In this document: one piece after another, positions 53,542-63,946 of the stretch
Layout: each line of letters opens with the position of its first letter
How positions within the stretch are numbered: the stretch's first letter is position 1
DNA from: Gordonia malaquae NBRC 108250
GTDB taxonomy: Bacteria > Actinomycetota > Actinomycetes > Mycobacteriales > Mycobacteriaceae
Direction: 5' to 3'
Assembly: GCF_000344135.1 (NCBI RefSeq)
Contig: NZ_BAOP01000008.1
Coordinates: 1-64,000, forward strand
Length of the DNA stretch: 64,000 bases
Program-made: the position numbers and the translations under genes
The notes under the pieces: generated by a model
Seen by the model: the letters and a program-made list of their open reading frames with translations, nothing else
What the model was told of the DNA's origin: nothing
Database searches by the model: none

Positions 53542-56500
53542 ATGTCTGACAACACAACACCCGAGTCCCATGACGACACCGCAGGCGAGACCGCGGGCGA
53601 CATGACCGTCGAGGAACTGCAGGACTGGCTGCGCGCATGGGTCGCGCAGGCCACCGCGCAGCCCGTCGACAACATCGCCGTGGACCGGCCGATGGAGGAG
53701 TTCGGGCTGTCGTCCCGCGACGCAGTGGCGCTGGCTGCCGACGTCGAGGACCGGACGGGTGTCATCCTCACCGCCACCGTCGTCTACACGCACCCGACGA
53801 TCGCGTCGCTGTCCAAGCGCGTCATCGAAGGTGATCCCGACGAAGGACTCGACGTCGACACCGACCGCTTCTGGGAGCGCGAGCGCGACAGCAACGACGA
53901 CATCGCGATCGTCGGTCTCTCGACCCGGTACCCGGGTGCAGGCCACACGCCGGAGTCGACGTGGCAGGCGCTGATCGACGGGAACGACGGCATCTCCGAC
54001 CTCCCCGAGGATCGGTGGACGGAGTTCAAGGCGGAGCCACGTCTCGCCGAGTTGATCGAGAAGGGCAACGTCCAGGGCGGCTACCTCGACGACATCAAGG
54101 GCTTCGACGCCGACTTCTTCCAGATGAGCCCGCGCGAGGTCGAGATGGTCGACCCGCAGCAGCGTCTTGCGCTCGAGTTGACGTGGGAGGCCCTCGAGCA
54201 CGCCCACATCCCGCCGAGCGACCTGCGCGGCGGCCAGGTGGGCGTGTTCATGGGCACGTCGACGAACGACTACCAGTTGCTCGCGACGATGGGACTCGGC
54301 GAGGGCGCGAGCGAGACCGCGGCGTACGCGCTGACCGGTACCGCGACGTCGATCATCGCGAACCGCGTGTCCTACTTCTTCGACTTCCACGGCCCGTCGA
54401 TCGCGCTCGACACGGCGTGTTCGTCGTCGCTGGTCGCAGTGCACGAAGCGGTTCGCAGTCTCCGCAACGGTGACTCGAACGTCGCCATCGCAGGCGGCGT
54501 CAACATGCTGATCACGCCTGCCGCGACCCTCGGCTTCGACCAGATCGGCGCGATGGCGCCCAATGGTCGAATCAAGGCCTTCTCGTCCGACGCCGACGGC
54601 ATGATCCGTTCCGAGGGCGGCGGCGTGTTCGTCCTCAAGCGGATGGCCGACGCCCGTCGCGACGGCGACACGGTGCTCGCCGTCATCGCGGGCAGCGCGG
54701 TGAACTCCGACGGCCGGTCGAACGGCATCTTCGCGCCCAACCCGGAAGCCCAGGTGGAGGTGCTGCGCTCGGCGTACGCCGACGCCGCGATCGACCCGCG
54801 CACCGTCGACTACGTCGAGGCGCACGGCACCGGAACCGTGCTCGGCGACCCGATCGAAGCCGACGCCCTCGGTCGCGTCGTCGGACGTGGACGTGAGCCG
54901 CAGTCGCCGATGCTGCTGGGTTCGGCCAAGACCAACTTCGGCCACATGGAGTCGGCCGCAGGCGCCGGTGCGCTCGCCAAGGTGGTCCTGTCGCTGCAGA
55001 ACGACGTGCTTCCCGCGTCGAAGAACTACGTCGGCCCGAACCCGTACATCCAGTTCGAGGCCACCAATCTCCGCGTGATCACCGAGTCGACCGCGTGGCC
55101 GCGGTACTCGGGGCACGCCGTCTCGGGCGTCTCGGGCTTCGGCTTCGGCGGAACCAATGCCCACGTCGTCGTGCGCGAGGTGCTGCCGTCCGATCTCGTC
55201 GAGGTCACTGCCCAGGCGCCCGTCGCGGAGGAGCCTGCGCCCGTCGACGACTACGACGATGACGACGACTTCCTGACCGAGGCCGAGCGCGCCGTGCTCG
55301 CCGCACAGGCGCCGAAGAAGGTCGAGACGGTACCGGTCGCCGAGGCGGATCCGGCCGAGGGTTTTGCGCCTGCCGCCGTCCCCGGGGCAGTCGTCCCGCT
55401 GGTGATCTCCGGGTTCCTCGCGTCTCGTCGCCGCAAGGCCGCCGCCGACCTCCTCGAATGGCTCGAGGCCGACGCGGGCGCGACGCCGCTCGTCGAGATC
55501 GGTCGCGCGCTCGCGCACCGCAATCACGGACGCACCCGGTCGGTCGTCATGGCCCGCACCCATGAGGACGCCGTCAAGGGTGTGCGCGCCGTCGCCGAGG
55601 GCAAGGTGCTGCCGTTCGTCTACACCTGCGACGCCCCGGACGCCGCGTCGGCCGTGTGGCTGCTGTCGGGCTTCGGTTCGCAGCATCGCAAGATGGCCAA
55701 GCAGCTGTACACCGAGAACCCGGTGTTCGCGAAGTACGCCGACCGCGTGGACGCGATCATCCAGAACGAACTCGGCTACTCGATGGTCGAGATCTTCCTG
55801 GACGACGAACAGACCTACGCGATCGAGACCGCGCAGATCGGCATCTACACGATTCAGGTGGCACTCGCCGACACCATGCGTCACTACGGCGCAGAGCCGG
55901 GCGTGCTGGTGCCGCACTCGATGGGTGAGGCGTCGGCCGCTTACATCAGCGGCGGCCTGACGCTCGAAGACGCGACCCGGGTGATCTGCCAGCGGTCGCG
56001 CCTCATGGGCGAGGGCGAGTCGATGCTGACCGGCGACGACGTCCGCTTCATGGCGCTCGTCGAGTACAGCGCCGAAGACATCAACGATGTGCTCGTCGAC
56101 TTCCCCGATCTGGAGATCTGCGTGTACGCCGCGCCGACGCACACCGTCATCGGCGGCCCCGGGCCGCAGGTGGACGCGATCGTCGCCCGCGCGGAGGCCG
56201 AGGGGAAGCTCGGCCGAAAGCTGCAGACCAAGGGCGCGAGCCACACGTCGCAGATGGATCCGATCCTCGGCGAACTGTCGTACGAGCTGACCGGCATCAC
56301 GCCGGCCCGCCCGACGGTCGGTTTCTACAGCTCGGTGGACCGCGAGGTGTTCTACCGCCCCGGTCACGAGCCGGTGCACACCATCGAGTACTTCCTCAAG
56401 GGACTGCGCCACAGCGTGTGGTTTGCGCAGGCGATCGCGAAGTCGGTGGAGAACGGGCATCGCACGTTCATCGAACTGTCGCCGAACCCTGCCGTCCTGA

Positions 56501-58848
56501 TCTCCGTCGCCGCGACGACATTCGGTGCCGGTGTGCTCGACGCCGAGCTCATCGAGACCCTTCGCCGTAAGGAAGACGAAAGCTACGGCCTGGTCAACGC
56601 GCTGATGAAGCTGTACGTCCACGGTCATCCCGTCGACGTCGCAGCGCTGTTCGGCAGCGGGCAGGGCGCCAAGTTCGCGGACATCCCGCGGACCCGTTTC
56701 GAGCGGAAGCCGTACTGGCTGACCGCAGTCCTCACGAGCGGCTCCGGTGCTGGCACGATCCCCGGGTCACACGTCGGCCTGCCCGACGGTCGTCATGCGT
56801 GGGAGGTCAACGCGTCCGCGGTCACCGATCCGCGTGAACTCGTCCTCGCTGCCGCGAAGCATGTGCTCGGCTCAGACGCGAGTGTCGCCGCGGCCGAGTC
56901 GGTCGGTGCGTTCCCCGCATCGGGAACCGTGACCACGACGTTCACCGCCCATCCGGGCGGCGGCGCGATCACTGTCCACGCCGACGCCGCCGGCGGCCAC
57001 GCTCTGCTGTTCTCCGCTGCCGTGACGGGGGCTGCTGTCGTGGCGCCGGCTGTCGTGGCCGCAGTTCCCGATGCCGTTGTCGCCTCCGACGACAAGGTTG
57101 TCGAGGAGCCGGAGATCGTCGACGACATCGGGGCGGGCGCCAAGTGGAGTCCGGACTCCGGCGAGACCGTCGGGGACCGGCTCGCAGTGATCGTCGGTGA
57201 GTCGATGGGCTACGACCCGGAGGATCTGCCGCGCGAGATCCCACTGATCGAGCTGGGACTGGACTCGTTGATGGCGGTCCGCATCAAGAACCGCGTCGAG
57301 TACGAGTTCGACATCCCGCAGCTCCAGCTTCAGGCCATGCGCCAGGCGAATCTCGGCGACGTCGAGAAGTTCGTCGCCTTCGCCGTGACGCACCGCGATC
57401 AGCTCGACGACCTGTCGTCCCGCACCACCGACGGCGGCGAACTCGACACCGCCGCGCTGAACGCCTACATCGATGCTGCGATGCAGGAGGAGCAGCAAGC
57501 TCCGACTCCATCGGAGCAGGTTGAGCCGGGTCCGAGCGCTAGCGAGGAACCGAGCGCCGTCCTGAGCGAGCGCAGCGAGTCGAAGGGTCGAAACCAGGTG
57601 ACGGACGCGGCCAATGGGACCTCGGTGCCGGACGCGACTGAGGTGACGGACACGCCCGAGCCGACTACAGACACCGACACCCCGGCACCCGATTCCGTCG
57701 ACATCCACAGCCAGGCGGCTGCGGCGGAGGCTGCGGGCACGGACGTGCCGCCGCGCGACGCCGCGGAGCGTCTCACGTTCGGTGCGTACGCGGTGGTGAC
57801 GGGCAAGTCCGCGGGTGGCATCTTCAACAAGTTGCCGGTCCTCGACGAGGAGACGGCGCAGAAGCTGACCGACCGTCTCAACGAGCGGACGGGCGGAGAG
57901 GTCGACATCGAGGACGTCCTCGATTCGGAGACCATCGAGGAGCTGTCCGACTACGTCCGACAGCAGATGGACGATGCGGCCGACATCGACGGATTCGTGC
58001 GCTACCTGCAGGTGCCGTCGAAGGACGGGAAGCCGCAGCACACCTTCGACACCTCCGCGGGAGATCCGACTCCGATGTTGGTGTTCCACCCGGCGGGTGG
58101 CAACACGTCGGCGTACGAGGCGCTGGTGAAGCGTCTGCCCGACGACATGCCGGTGATCGGTTTCGACCGCGTCGAGGGCTCCATCGAGGAGCGAGTGAAG
58201 CAGTACCTTCCGAAGCTCCGCGAGATCGCGCCTCACGGTCCCTACGTGCTCGTCGGCTGGTCGTTGGGCGGCGCGCTCGCCTACGGTGCGGCGCAACTGC
58301 TCATCGAGCAGGGCGAGGAGGTGGCGTTCGTCGGTCTCATCGACGTCGTCCGTCCGCGTGAGGACGTCGCCGACACCCCGGAGAACAAGCGAGCTCGCCT
58401 GGAGCGGTGGAAGGACTTCGCGGTCCGCACGTACGGCCTGGACGAGAACATCCCGATCCCGATGGATCGCCTGATGGCTGCTGACGACAACGAGCAGTTC
58501 GCGATCATCCTCGAGATGATGTCGATGTCCGACCAGAAGATCCCGGGCGGAATCATCGAGCATCAGCGGACGTCGTTCATCGACAACCGCGTGCTCACGA
58601 ACATCAACCCGTCGCGGTACGACGGCAAGGTGGTCCTGTACCGCGCCGACAAGATGCACGACGGTGCGATCGAACTCGAACCGCAGTGGGCGGTCATCGA
58701 CGAGGACGGCCGCTGGGGCGAGGTCGTGGACGATCTGGAGATCCTGCACATCGGCGGCGATCATCTCGGCATCGTCGACGAACCGCATGTGGCGAAGGTC
58801 GCGGCCGATCTGGCTCGCCGTGTCGCCGACCTGAGCGCTGATAAGTAG
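53542..58848 (+). CDS. pks13: Polyketide synthase Pks13 (mycolic acid condensase)
   Basis: Condenses the meromycolyl chain with a carboxylated fatty acyl chain to give alpha-alkyl beta-ketoacyl products, released onto trehalose. 1768 residues, with domains in order: N-terminal ACP (Ser57 in EFGLSSRD); ketosynthase (~110-545) with DTACSSSL (Cys293), [12 protein letters not shown] and [10 protein letters not shown]; acyltransferase (~640-1060) with VPHSMGEA (Ser793); C-terminal ACP (Ser1242 in LGLDSLMAV); conserved linker ([22 protein letters not shown]); thioesterase with VGWSLGGAL (Ser1574) and GGDHLGI (His1741). A REP-like sequence is built into the linker after the second ACP. accD4 follows 13 bp downstream. 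Confidence 0.98.
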   Translation: MSDNTTPESHDDTAGETAGDMTVEELQDWLRAWVAQATAQPVDNIAVDRPMEEFGLSSRDAVALAADVEDRTGVILTATVVYTHPTIASLSKRVIEGDPDEGLDVDTDRFWERERDSNDDIAIVGLSTRYPGAGHTPESTWQALIDGNDGISDLPEDRWTEFKAEPRLAELIEKGNVQGGYLDDIKGFDADFFQMSPREVEMVDPQQRLALELTWEALEHAHIPPSDLRGGQVGVFMGTSTNDYQLLATMGLGEGASETAAYALTGTATSIIANRVSYFFDFHGPSIALDTACSSSLVAVHEAVRSLRNGDSNVAIAGGVNMLITPAATLGFDQIGAMAPNGRIKAFSSDADGMIRSEGGGVFVLKRMADARRDGDTVLAVIAGSAVNSDGRSNGIFAPNPEAQVEVLRSAYADAAIDPRTVDYVEAHGTGTVLGDPIEADALGRVVGRGREPQSPMLLGSAKTNFGHMESAAGAGALAKVVLSLQNDVLPASKNYVGPNPYIQFEATNLRVITESTAWPRYSGHAVSGVSGFGFGGTNAHVVVREVLPSDLVEVTAQAPVAEEPAPVDDYDDDDDFLTEAERAVLAAQAPKKVETVPVAEADPAEGFAPAAVPGAVVPLVISGFLASRRRKAAADLLEWLEADAGATPLVEIGRALAHRNHGRTRSVVMARTHEDAVKGVRAVAEGKVLPFVYTCDAPDAASAVWLLSGFGSQHRKMAKQLYTENPVFAKYADRVDAIIQNELGYSMVEIFLDDEQTYAIETAQIGIYTIQVALADTMRHYGAEPGVLVPHSMGEASAAYISGGLTLEDATRVICQRSRLMGEGESMLTGDDVRFMALVEYSAEDINDVLVDFPDLEICVYAAPTHTVIGGPGPQVDAIVARAEAEGKLGRKLQTKGASHTSQMDPILGELSYELTGITPARPTVGFYSSVDREVFYRPGHEPVHTIEYFLKGLRHSVWFAQAIAKSVENGHRTFIELSPNPAVLISVAATTFGAGVLDAELIETLRRKEDESYGLVNALMKLYVHGHPVDVAALFGSGQGAKFADIPRTRFERKPYWLTAVLTSGSGAGTIPGSHVGLPDGRHAWEVNASAVTDPRELVLAAAKHVLGSDASVAAAESVGAFPASGTVTTTFTAHPGGGAITVHADAAGGHALLFSAAVTGAAVVAPAVVAAVPDAVVASDDKVVEEPEIVDDIGAGAKWSPDSGETVGDRLAVIVGESMGYDPEDLPREIPLIELGLDSLMAVRIKNRVEYEFDIPQLQLQAMRQANLGDVEKFVAFAVTHRDQLDDLSSRTTDGGELDTAALNAYIDAAMQEEQQAPTPSEQVEPGPSASEEPSAVLSERSESKGRNQVTDAANGTSVPDATEVTDTPEPTTDTDTPAPDSVDIHSQAAAAEAAGTDVPPRDAAERLTFGAYAVVTGKSAGGIFNKLPVLDEETAQKLTDRLNERTGGEVDIEDVLDSETIEELSDYVRQQMDDAADIDGFVRYLQVPSKDGKPQHTFDTSAGDPTPMLVFHPAGGNTSAYEALVKRLPDDMPVIGFDRVEGSIEERVKQYLPKLREIAPHGPYVLVGWSLGGALAYGAAQLLIEQGEEVAFVGLIDVVRPREDVADTPENKRARLERWKDFAVRTYGLDENIPIPMDRLMAADDNEQFAIILEMMSMSDQKIPGGIIEHQRTSFIDNRVLTNINPSRYDGKVVLYRADKMHDGAIELEPQWAVIDEDGRWGEVVDDLEILHIGGDHLGIVDEPHVAKVAADLARRVADLSADK
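57532..57590 (+). repeat. REP-like sequence inside the pks13 linker
   Basis: GAGCGCTAGCGAGGAACCGA is followed by CCTGAGCGAGCGCAGCGAGT and CGAAGGGTCG. The latter is the dyad-rich repeat commonly found between genes in high-GC actinobacteria. Here it is read in frame as [13 protein letters not shown], residues ~1331-1350. Confidence 0.7.
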
Positions 58849-58861
58849 AACTGGAGACGCC

Positions 58862-60412
58862 GTGACCGATACGACTGCCGCAAAGCTCGCCGACCTGCGC
58901 GCGAAGCTGGAGCTCGCGAAGGAGCCCGGTGGCGACGCCGCGATCGCCAAGCGGGCCAAGAAGGACATCCTGTCGCCCCGCAAGCGCCTGGAGCTGTTGT
59001 TCGACGAAGGAACGTTCGTCGAGGTCGGAGCGCTCGCCAAGACGCCCGGATCGTCGGAGACGGGATACGGCGACGGTGTCGTCACCGGTCACGGCCTGGT
59101 GAACGGGCGTCCGGTCGCCGCATTCAGTCACGACCAGACCGTCATGGGCGGCACTGTCGGCGAGATCTTCGGCCGCAAGGTCGCCGGACTCATGGAGTGG
59201 GCGGGCAAGCTCGGCTGCCCGATGGTCGGCATCAACGACTCGGCAGGCGCGCGCATTCAGGACGCTGTGACGTCTCTCGCGTGGTACGCGGAGATGGGAC
59301 GTCGCAACGACCTGCTGTCGGGTCTGTCGCCGCAGATCTCGGTGATCCTCGGCAAGTGCGCCGGAGGTGCGGTGTACACACCGGCGAACACCGACATCCT
59401 GGTCGCGGTCGAGGACAAGAGCTACATGTTCGTCACCGGACCCGACGTCATCAAGCAGACGACGGGTGAGGAGATCTCCGCGGAGGACCTCGGCAGCGCC
59501 CACAATCAGGCGCGGTGGGGCAACATCCACCACGTCGCCGAGGACGAGAAGGCCGCTTTCGAGTGGGTGCGCGAGTACCTCGAGTACATGCCGTCGAGCA
59601 CGTTCGAGCAGCCGCCGGTGATCAACCCCGGTCTCGAGCCCGAGGTCACCGAGTCGGACCTGAGCCTCAACGAGTTCATGCCCGACAACGACAACGCGGG
59701 CTACGACATGCGGGACATCATCCTGCGCCTGTTCGACGATGGTGCATTCCACGAGGTCGGTGAGCTCTTCGCTCCGAACATCCTCACCGGATTCGCGCGC
59801 GTCGACGGCCACAGCGTCGGCATCGTCGCCAACCAGCCGAGTGTCATGGCAGGCACGATCGACACGGACTCGTCGGAGAAGGCGACCCGCTTCGTCCGCA
59901 TCTGCAACGCGTACAACATTCCTCTCGTGTTCCTGGTGGACACGCCCGGCATCCTCCCCGGTCTGGCGGAGGAGCAGAAGGGCACGATCCGCCGGTCGGG
60001 CAAGTTCCTGTTCGCCTACGTCGAGGCCGACGTTCCGAAGGTGACCGTGGTGCTGCGCAAGGCATACGGCGGCGCCTACGCGGTGATGGGTTCCAAGCAG
60101 CTCGGCGCCGACGTCAACTTCGCGTGGCCGACGGCCAAGATCGCGGTGATGGGCGCGGAGTCGGCGGCGGCGATCCTGACGCGTCGTCAGACCGAGGGAT
60201 TGAGCGCCCACGACGCCGACAAGGTGCGGCAGGACTTCATCACGTTCTACAACGCGATGATGGCCACGCCGTACCTCGCGGCCGAACGCGGTTACGTCGA
60301 CGCCGTCATCGAGCCTGCTCAGACGCGTCTGCAACTCCGCAAAGCGCTCGCGCAGCTCCGCGACAAGCAGATGATCCGCTCGCCGCGCAAGCACTTCCTG
60401 ATGCCGATCTGA
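58862..60412 (+). CDS. accD4: Acyl-CoA carboxylase beta subunit AccD4
   Basis: The carboxyltransferase subunit that makes the carboxylated long-chain acyl-CoA extender for Pks13. The full carboxyltransferase fold is present: [56 protein letters not shown], and in the second half [27 protein letters not shown] and [37 protein letters not shown]. 516 residues. GTG start. Needs a biotinylated alpha subunit and an epsilon subunit encoded elsewhere. Confidence 0.97.
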   Translation: MTDTTAAKLADLRAKLELAKEPGGDAAIAKRAKKDILSPRKRLELLFDEGTFVEVGALAKTPGSSETGYGDGVVTGHGLVNGRPVAAFSHDQTVMGGTVGEIFGRKVAGLMEWAGKLGCPMVGINDSAGARIQDAVTSLAWYAEMGRRNDLLSGLSPQISVILGKCAGGAVYTPANTDILVAVEDKSYMFVTGPDVIKQTTGEEISAEDLGSAHNQARWGNIHHVAEDEKAAFEWVREYLEYMPSSTFEQPPVINPGLEPEVTESDLSLNEFMPDNDNAGYDMRDIILRLFDDGAFHEVGELFAPNILTGFARVDGHSVGIVANQPSVMAGTIDTDSSEKATRFVRICNAYNIPLVFLVDTPGILPGLAEEQKGTIRRSGKFLFAYVEADVPKVTVVLRKAYGGAYAVMGSKQLGADVNFAWPTAKIAVMGAESAAAILTRRQTEGLSAHDADKVRQDFITFYNAMMATPYLAAERGYVDAVIEPAQTRLQLRKALAQLRDKQMIRSPRKHFLMPI

Positions 60413-60419
60413 GGTTCTC

Positions 60420-60737
60420 GTGTATTTCATCGTTGTGAAGTTCAAAGTGAAGCCGGAGAGTGTGGAGGGATTTCCCTCTGCGGTGGCGGAGTTCACCGCC
60501 GCCACGCGCGCGGAACCGGGGAACCTGTGGTTCGAGTGGTCGCGCAGTCTGGACGATCCGAACGAGTTCGTCCTCGTCGAGGCGTTCACGAACGACGGTG
60601 CGGGTCCGCATGTGACGAGTACTCACTTCGCTGCCGGTCTGGAGGCGATGCGGCCGCATCTCGTCGAGACGCCGCGCATCATCTCTCGCCAGGTCGACGG
60701 TGATGGCTGGGACGCGATGGGCGAGCTGCAGATCTAG
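60420..60737 (+). CDS. ABM-family small monooxygenase-like protein
   Basis: A 105-residue alpha+beta barrel protein of the antibiotic-biosynthesis-monooxygenase/YgiN group: FIVVKFKVKPESVEGFPSAVAEFTAATRAEPGNLWFEWSRSLDDPNEFVLVEAF, with the conserved His in TSTHFAAGLEA. GTG start 7 bp after accD4, behind GAGG, so it may be the tail of that transcript. Its last 4 bases overlap the convergent VIT1-like gene. Substrate unknown. Confidence 0.85.
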   Translation: MYFIVVKFKVKPESVEGFPSAVAEFTAATRAEPGNLWFEWSRSLDDPNEFVLVEAFTNDGAGPHVTSTHFAAGLEAMRPHLVETPRIISRQVDGDGWDAMGELQI

Positions 60738-61450
60738 CCGACGACCTGCCCGAACGCGGCGCCGATGCCGTAGGTGACGCCCATGGCGATGGCGCCGCCG
60801 ATCACCATCCGGGCTGTCGGGCGGACGGGTGAGCTCTGTCCGAGATACGCGCCCAGGGCGCCGGTGGCCGCAAGCGCGACGAGGACGGCGACGAACGTCA
60901 CTGGAACTCGCCAGGTGTCAGGTGGCAGCAGGATCGCTATCAGCGGGAGCAGTGCGCCGACTGTGAACGACACGGCGGACGACACCGCCGCCTGCCACGG
61001 ATTGGTCAGATCGTCGGGATCGATGCCGAGCTCCACCTGGGCGTGGGCGGCGAACGCGTCGTGTTCGGTGAGTTCTTCGGCCGCTTCGCGGGCGGTCGTC
61101 TCAGACAGTCCGCGTGCGACGAGCATCTGAGTCAGCTCGTCGAGTTCGTCTTCGGGTTGGTTGGCGAGCTCCCACCTCTCCTTTGCCAGCAGTGCGGCCT
61201 CGGTGTCCCGTTGTGTGCTGACTGAGACGTACTCGCCGAGCGCCATCGACACGGCGCCTGCTGCCAGCCCTGCGATGCCGGCGGTGAAGATCGGGCCTCG
61301 TTCGGAGGTCGCCGCGGCCACACCGATGACGATGCCCGCAGTCGACACGATTCCGTCGTTCGCGCCGAGTACTCCCGCGCGCAGCCAGTTGAGCCGGTTC
61401 GCCAGGCCGGTGGCGTGCGGTTCGTGCGGGTGCGTGGCTTCGGTCGTCAT
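60734..61450 (-). CDS. VIT1/CCC1-family transporter
   Basis: A 238-residue protein beginning NRLNWLRAGVLGANDGIVSTAGIVIGVAAAT, the hallmark of the VIT1/CCC1 iron/manganese transporter family. GEYVSVSTQRDTE follows, then a ferroxidase-like acidic insert (ELDELTQMLVARGLSETTAREAAEEL) and four further helices ending GVTYGIGAAFGQVVG. I chose ATG 61450 because the earlier start adds residues not seen in the family. Likely Fe2+/Mn2+ export from the cytoplasm. Confidence 0.9.
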   Translation of the reverse strand: MTTEATHPHEPHATGLANRLNWLRAGVLGANDGIVSTAGIVIGVAAATSERGPIFTAGIAGLAAGAVSMALGEYVSVSTQRDTEAALLAKERWELANQPEDELDELTQMLVARGLSETTAREAAEELTEHDAFAAHAQVELGIDPDDLTNPWQAAVSSAVSFTVGALLPLIAILLPPDTWRVPVTFVAVLVALAATGALGAYLGQSSPVRPTARMVIGGAIAMGVTYGIGAAFGQVVG

Positions 61451-61496
61451 GCGTTGATCTTGTCCCCCGCAGAGGGCGGCGACAAGCAATGCGAGG

Positions 61497-62273
61497 CTAT
61501 GCGAACTGGTCGATGGAGAGTTTCACGGCCATGACCACGACGACGGCTAGAAGCGCGTATCGAACGATCGCGGTTCCGCGTCCGAGGACGAGCCGGGAGC
61601 CGAGGACCGAACCCGCGACGTTGGCGAGCGCCAGGATCGCCCCGAGCAGCCACATCACATGGCCTTGGGAAGCGAAGACGATGAGCGCGCCCACGTTGGT
61701 CGCGGTGTTGGCGACTTTGGCCATGGCTGCGCTCTGCAGGAAGCTCTGATGGAGCAGGGCGGTGAGGGTGATGATCAGGAACATCCCGGTGCCGGGGCCG
61801 AACACGCCGTCGTAGAAGCCGATCACGCCGAGCATCCCGAGTGCGATCGCGAAGCGGGTGCGAGAGACCGGTTCCGACGATTCGTGTGTCGCGCCGAACT
61901 GGGGCCGGAACGCGACGAATGCGCCGACGGTCACCATCAAGACGATGACGAACGGCCGCATCACGTCGGAGCTGACGGCGGACGCGGCGAGTGCGCCGAT
62001 CACCGCGCATCCGCCTGCGATGGGGACGCTGACAGCGACCATCCGGCGGTCGACGTCCACTTTGCGCAGATACATGAACGCGGCGGTGGCCGTTCCCCAG
62101 ATGGCGGCGAGCTTGTTGGTGCCGAACGCCGTCGCGGGCGGGATGGTCGGGAAGACGATCAGCATCAGTGGGATCAGGACGAGGCCGCCGCCGCCGACGA
62201 CCGCGTCGATCCAGCCTGCGACGAGGGAACCGCCGATCAGGAGGGCCAGGAGCCCACCGTCGGGTAGTCCCAC
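61497..62273 (-). CDS. TauE/SafE (TSUP) family permease
   Basis: A 258-residue membrane protein with about eight helices. Family signatures are SLVAGWIDAVVGGGGLVLIPLML near the N-terminus and LGVIGFYDGVFGPGTGMFLIITL in the second half. TSUP proteins move sulfite, sulfonates or other organic anions; the substrate is unknown. GTG start. 46 bp separate it from the VIT1-like gene on the same strand. Confidence 0.9.
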   Translation of the reverse strand: MGLPDGGLLALLIGGSLVAGWIDAVVGGGGLVLIPLMLIVFPTIPPATAFGTNKLAAIWGTATAAFMYLRKVDVDRRMVAVSVPIAGGCAVIGALAASAVSSDVMRPFVIVLMVTVGAFVAFRPQFGATHESSEPVSRTRFAIALGMLGVIGFYDGVFGPGTGMFLIITLTALLHQSFLQSAAMAKVANTATNVGALIVFASQGHVMWLLGAILALANVAGSVLGSRLVLGRGTAIVRYALLAVVVVMAVKLSIDQFA

Positions 62274-62378
62274 TGTGCCCCTCCGGTCGGTTGATCTGGT
62301 GACGTCTCACGTTACCCGGCGAAGTCGGCGTCGTGACCCTAGGATTCTGAGGTTACGGACACCTTCAACGGTCTGCCG

Positions 62379-62831
62379 TTGCATCCGCTCGTCGTGCATT
62401 TTGTGGTCGTCGCGGTCCCGGTCGCCGCGCTGGTGGCGATCGCGGCTGCGGTGTGGCCTGCTGCCCGCACCAAGATGGGCCCGTTGCCGTCGATCATCGC
62501 GTTCCTCGGTCTCATCGCCACGTGGGTCGCGATGTCGGCGGGTGAGGCACTGGAGGAGCAGCGATACCCCGACGGCGTGTCCGGGCCGGTCGCGACGCAC
62601 ACCGAAGCGGGCGACGTCGTGATCATCGGCGTCGGGTGTCTCTTCGGCGCCGCGCTGCTGATGTACCTCGTGACCCTGCCGCCGGTCGTCGAGCGACTTC
62701 CGTTGTCGGAGCCGGTCCTGAAGATCGTCGACGTCGTCGCCCGGGTTCTCTCCGTCGCCGCCGCCGTCGCCGCCCTCTACCTGGTCTACAAAGCCGGCGA
62801 CTCCGGTGCCCGTTCAGTCTGGGGTGGTTGA
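62379..62831 (+). CDS. DUF2231-family membrane protein
   Basis: Four hydrophobic segments and the family signature DTFNGLPLHPLVVHFVVVAVP. The only ordinary start in frame is TTG 62379, which would remove the conserved DTFNGLP. Reading upstream in frame gives GTT ACG GAC ACC TTC, so the natural start may be the GTT at 62352 or the base there may differ from a GTG. The rest (AARTKMGPLPSIIAFLGLIATWVAMSAGE; THTEAGDVVIIG) is typical. Function unknown. Confidence 0.75.
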   Translation: MHPLVVHFVVVAVPVAALVAIAAAVWPAARTKMGPLPSIIAFLGLIATWVAMSAGEALEEQRYPDGVSGPVATHTEAGDVVIIGVGCLFGAALLMYLVTLPPVVERLPLSEPVLKIVDVVARVLSVAAAVAALYLVYKAGDSGARSVWGG

Positions 62832-62847
62832 GTCATACATCCTTCCC

Positions 62848-62890
62848 TGTCCGCCAGTTGTGACCAAATACGTGACACAACTGGCGGACA
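62848..62890. repeat. Unit B upstream repeat
   Basis: A 15-bp perfect stem TGTCCGCCAGTTGTG / CACAACTGGCGGACA around the 13-nt loop ACCAAATACGTGA. Confidence 0.85.
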
Positions 62891-62893
62891 GAA

Positions 62894-62920
62894 GGTTGTC
62901 CACAGGCGCTGTGGACAACC
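62894..62920. promoter_or_regulatory. Inverted TTGTCCACA pair of unit B
   Basis: TTGTCCACA (62896-62904) and TGTGGACAA (62910-62918) sit inside 12-bp arms with a 3-nt centre (GCG). The pair lies 3-5 bp inside the upstream repeat and ~40 bp before the ATG. Both halves are exact mycobacterial DnaA-box sequences. Confidence 0.6.
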
Positions 62921-62959
62921 CGCTACCGCGATCGCCGGGATCAGTGGCACAGTCCGGGC

Positions 62960-63919
62960 ATGGGGGACATTGACGCGACATACCGACTGAACATGCTGAT
63001 CCGTGAGCAGGACGGCGTTCTCACGAGGGCACAAGTTCTGGAGTGTGGTCTCGACTCGGGATTCGTGCGGCAGAAGCTCCGACGCCGGGAATGGGTTGTC
63101 GCGGTCCGCGGCGTGTACGTGACGCATACGGGGCCGTTGTCGTGGAGGCAGCGTGCTTGGGTGGCTGTGCTCGACGCTTCTCCGTCGGTTCTCAGTCACG
63201 AGTCTGCGTTGCAGGCGGTTCAAGGAGGAGGCTCACTTCCGATCCACATCTTGGTGGACGTGCATCGGAGCGTCACCAAGCGCAAGGGCGTCGTGGTCCA
63301 CTATCGCGCTGACGCTGCTGCGGTGTCGATGTACAACATGCATCCGCCGCGCATACGCCTTGAAGAGGCGATCATCGATCTCGCAGCGTCGGCGAAGAGC
63401 GAAGCAGCGGTGATCGCCAGGTTGTCCGACGCCGTCCAGGCTCGATTGACGACGGCAGACCGATTGCTCGCGGCATTGGAAGCAAGGCCCCGCATCGCCC
63501 GGAGTGCGTTCCTGCGCGACGTCCTCATCGATGTGCGCGATGGCAGCCTGTCTGTGCTCGAGCACGGCTATCTGACGAGAGTCGAGCGTCCACACGGCCT
63601 ACCGAAGCCGACCAGGCAGGCCGAGACGCGTTCAGGCAGGCGAGGGTTGCGCGACGTCCTGTACGAGGAGTTCGGCCTCATCGTTGAACTGGACGGCCGT
63701 ACTTTTCACGACACGGCGACTGGCCACGACGCCGACCTCGAACGAGATCTCGATGCCGCGGTATGGGAGAGGCGGGAAACTCTTCGCGTCGGCTATGGCC
63801 AGGCGTTCGACCGCGCATGCACCACCGCGCAGAAGGTCGGACTTGTGTTGAATCGGCTTGGCTGGCTCGACGTTCCGCATCCCTGCCGTTCGAAGAACTG
63901 CTCCATCCGCCAGTTGTGA
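62960..63919 (+). CDS. AbiEi-type winged-helix plus DUF559/Vsr-like nuclease protein B
   Basis: A 319-residue protein. The N-terminal helix-turn-helix (REQDGVLTRAQVLECGLDSGFVRQKLRRREWVVAVRGVYV) and following LSHESALQAVQGGG are of the AbiEi antitoxin type. The C-terminal ~120 residues (SVLEHGYLTRVERPHGLPKPTRQ, RDVLYEEFGLIVELDGRTFHD, DADLERDLDAAVWERRETLRVGY) fit the DUF559/Vsr-like endonuclease fold with acidic residues and His in place. The last residues (SIRQL and the stop) are encoded by the downstream repeat itself. No partner toxin gene is adjacent. Confidence 0.78.
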   Translation: MGDIDATYRLNMLIREQDGVLTRAQVLECGLDSGFVRQKLRRREWVVAVRGVYVTHTGPLSWRQRAWVAVLDASPSVLSHESALQAVQGGGSLPIHILVDVHRSVTKRKGVVVHYRADAAAVSMYNMHPPRIRLEEAIIDLAASAKSEAAVIARLSDAVQARLTTADRLLAALEARPRIARSAFLRDVLIDVRDGSLSVLEHGYLTRVERPHGLPKPTRQAETRSGRRGLRDVLYEEFGLIVELDGRTFHDTATGHDADLERDLDAAVWERRETLRVGYGQAFDRACTTAQKVGLVLNRLGWLDVPHPCRSKNCSIRQL

Positions 63920-63946
63920 CCACATACGTGACACAACTGGCGGACA
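63904..63946. repeat. Unit B downstream repeat
   Basis: Same orientation as the upstream copy, with loop ACCACATACGTGA. It contains the stop codon of the nuclease gene (63917-63919). The last 54 bp of the window show nothing further. Confidence 0.85.

Larger units (their letters stand above)
62848..63946. mobile_element. Repeat-bracketed nuclease unit B (putative element)
   Basis: One HTH-nuclease gene (62960-63919) lies between two 43-bp direct copies of a hairpin-forming repeat (62848-62890, 63904-63946; 40 of 43 bases identical). The layout copies unit A, but the repeat sequence is different. No transposase is seen. Mobility is inference. Confidence 0.4.

Noticed and set aside
53524..56628. 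1034-codon minus-strand open frame opposite pks13
   Set aside because: Translation is His/Arg/Asp/Val-rich low complexity, the mirror of pks13 codon use; no start signal or domain.
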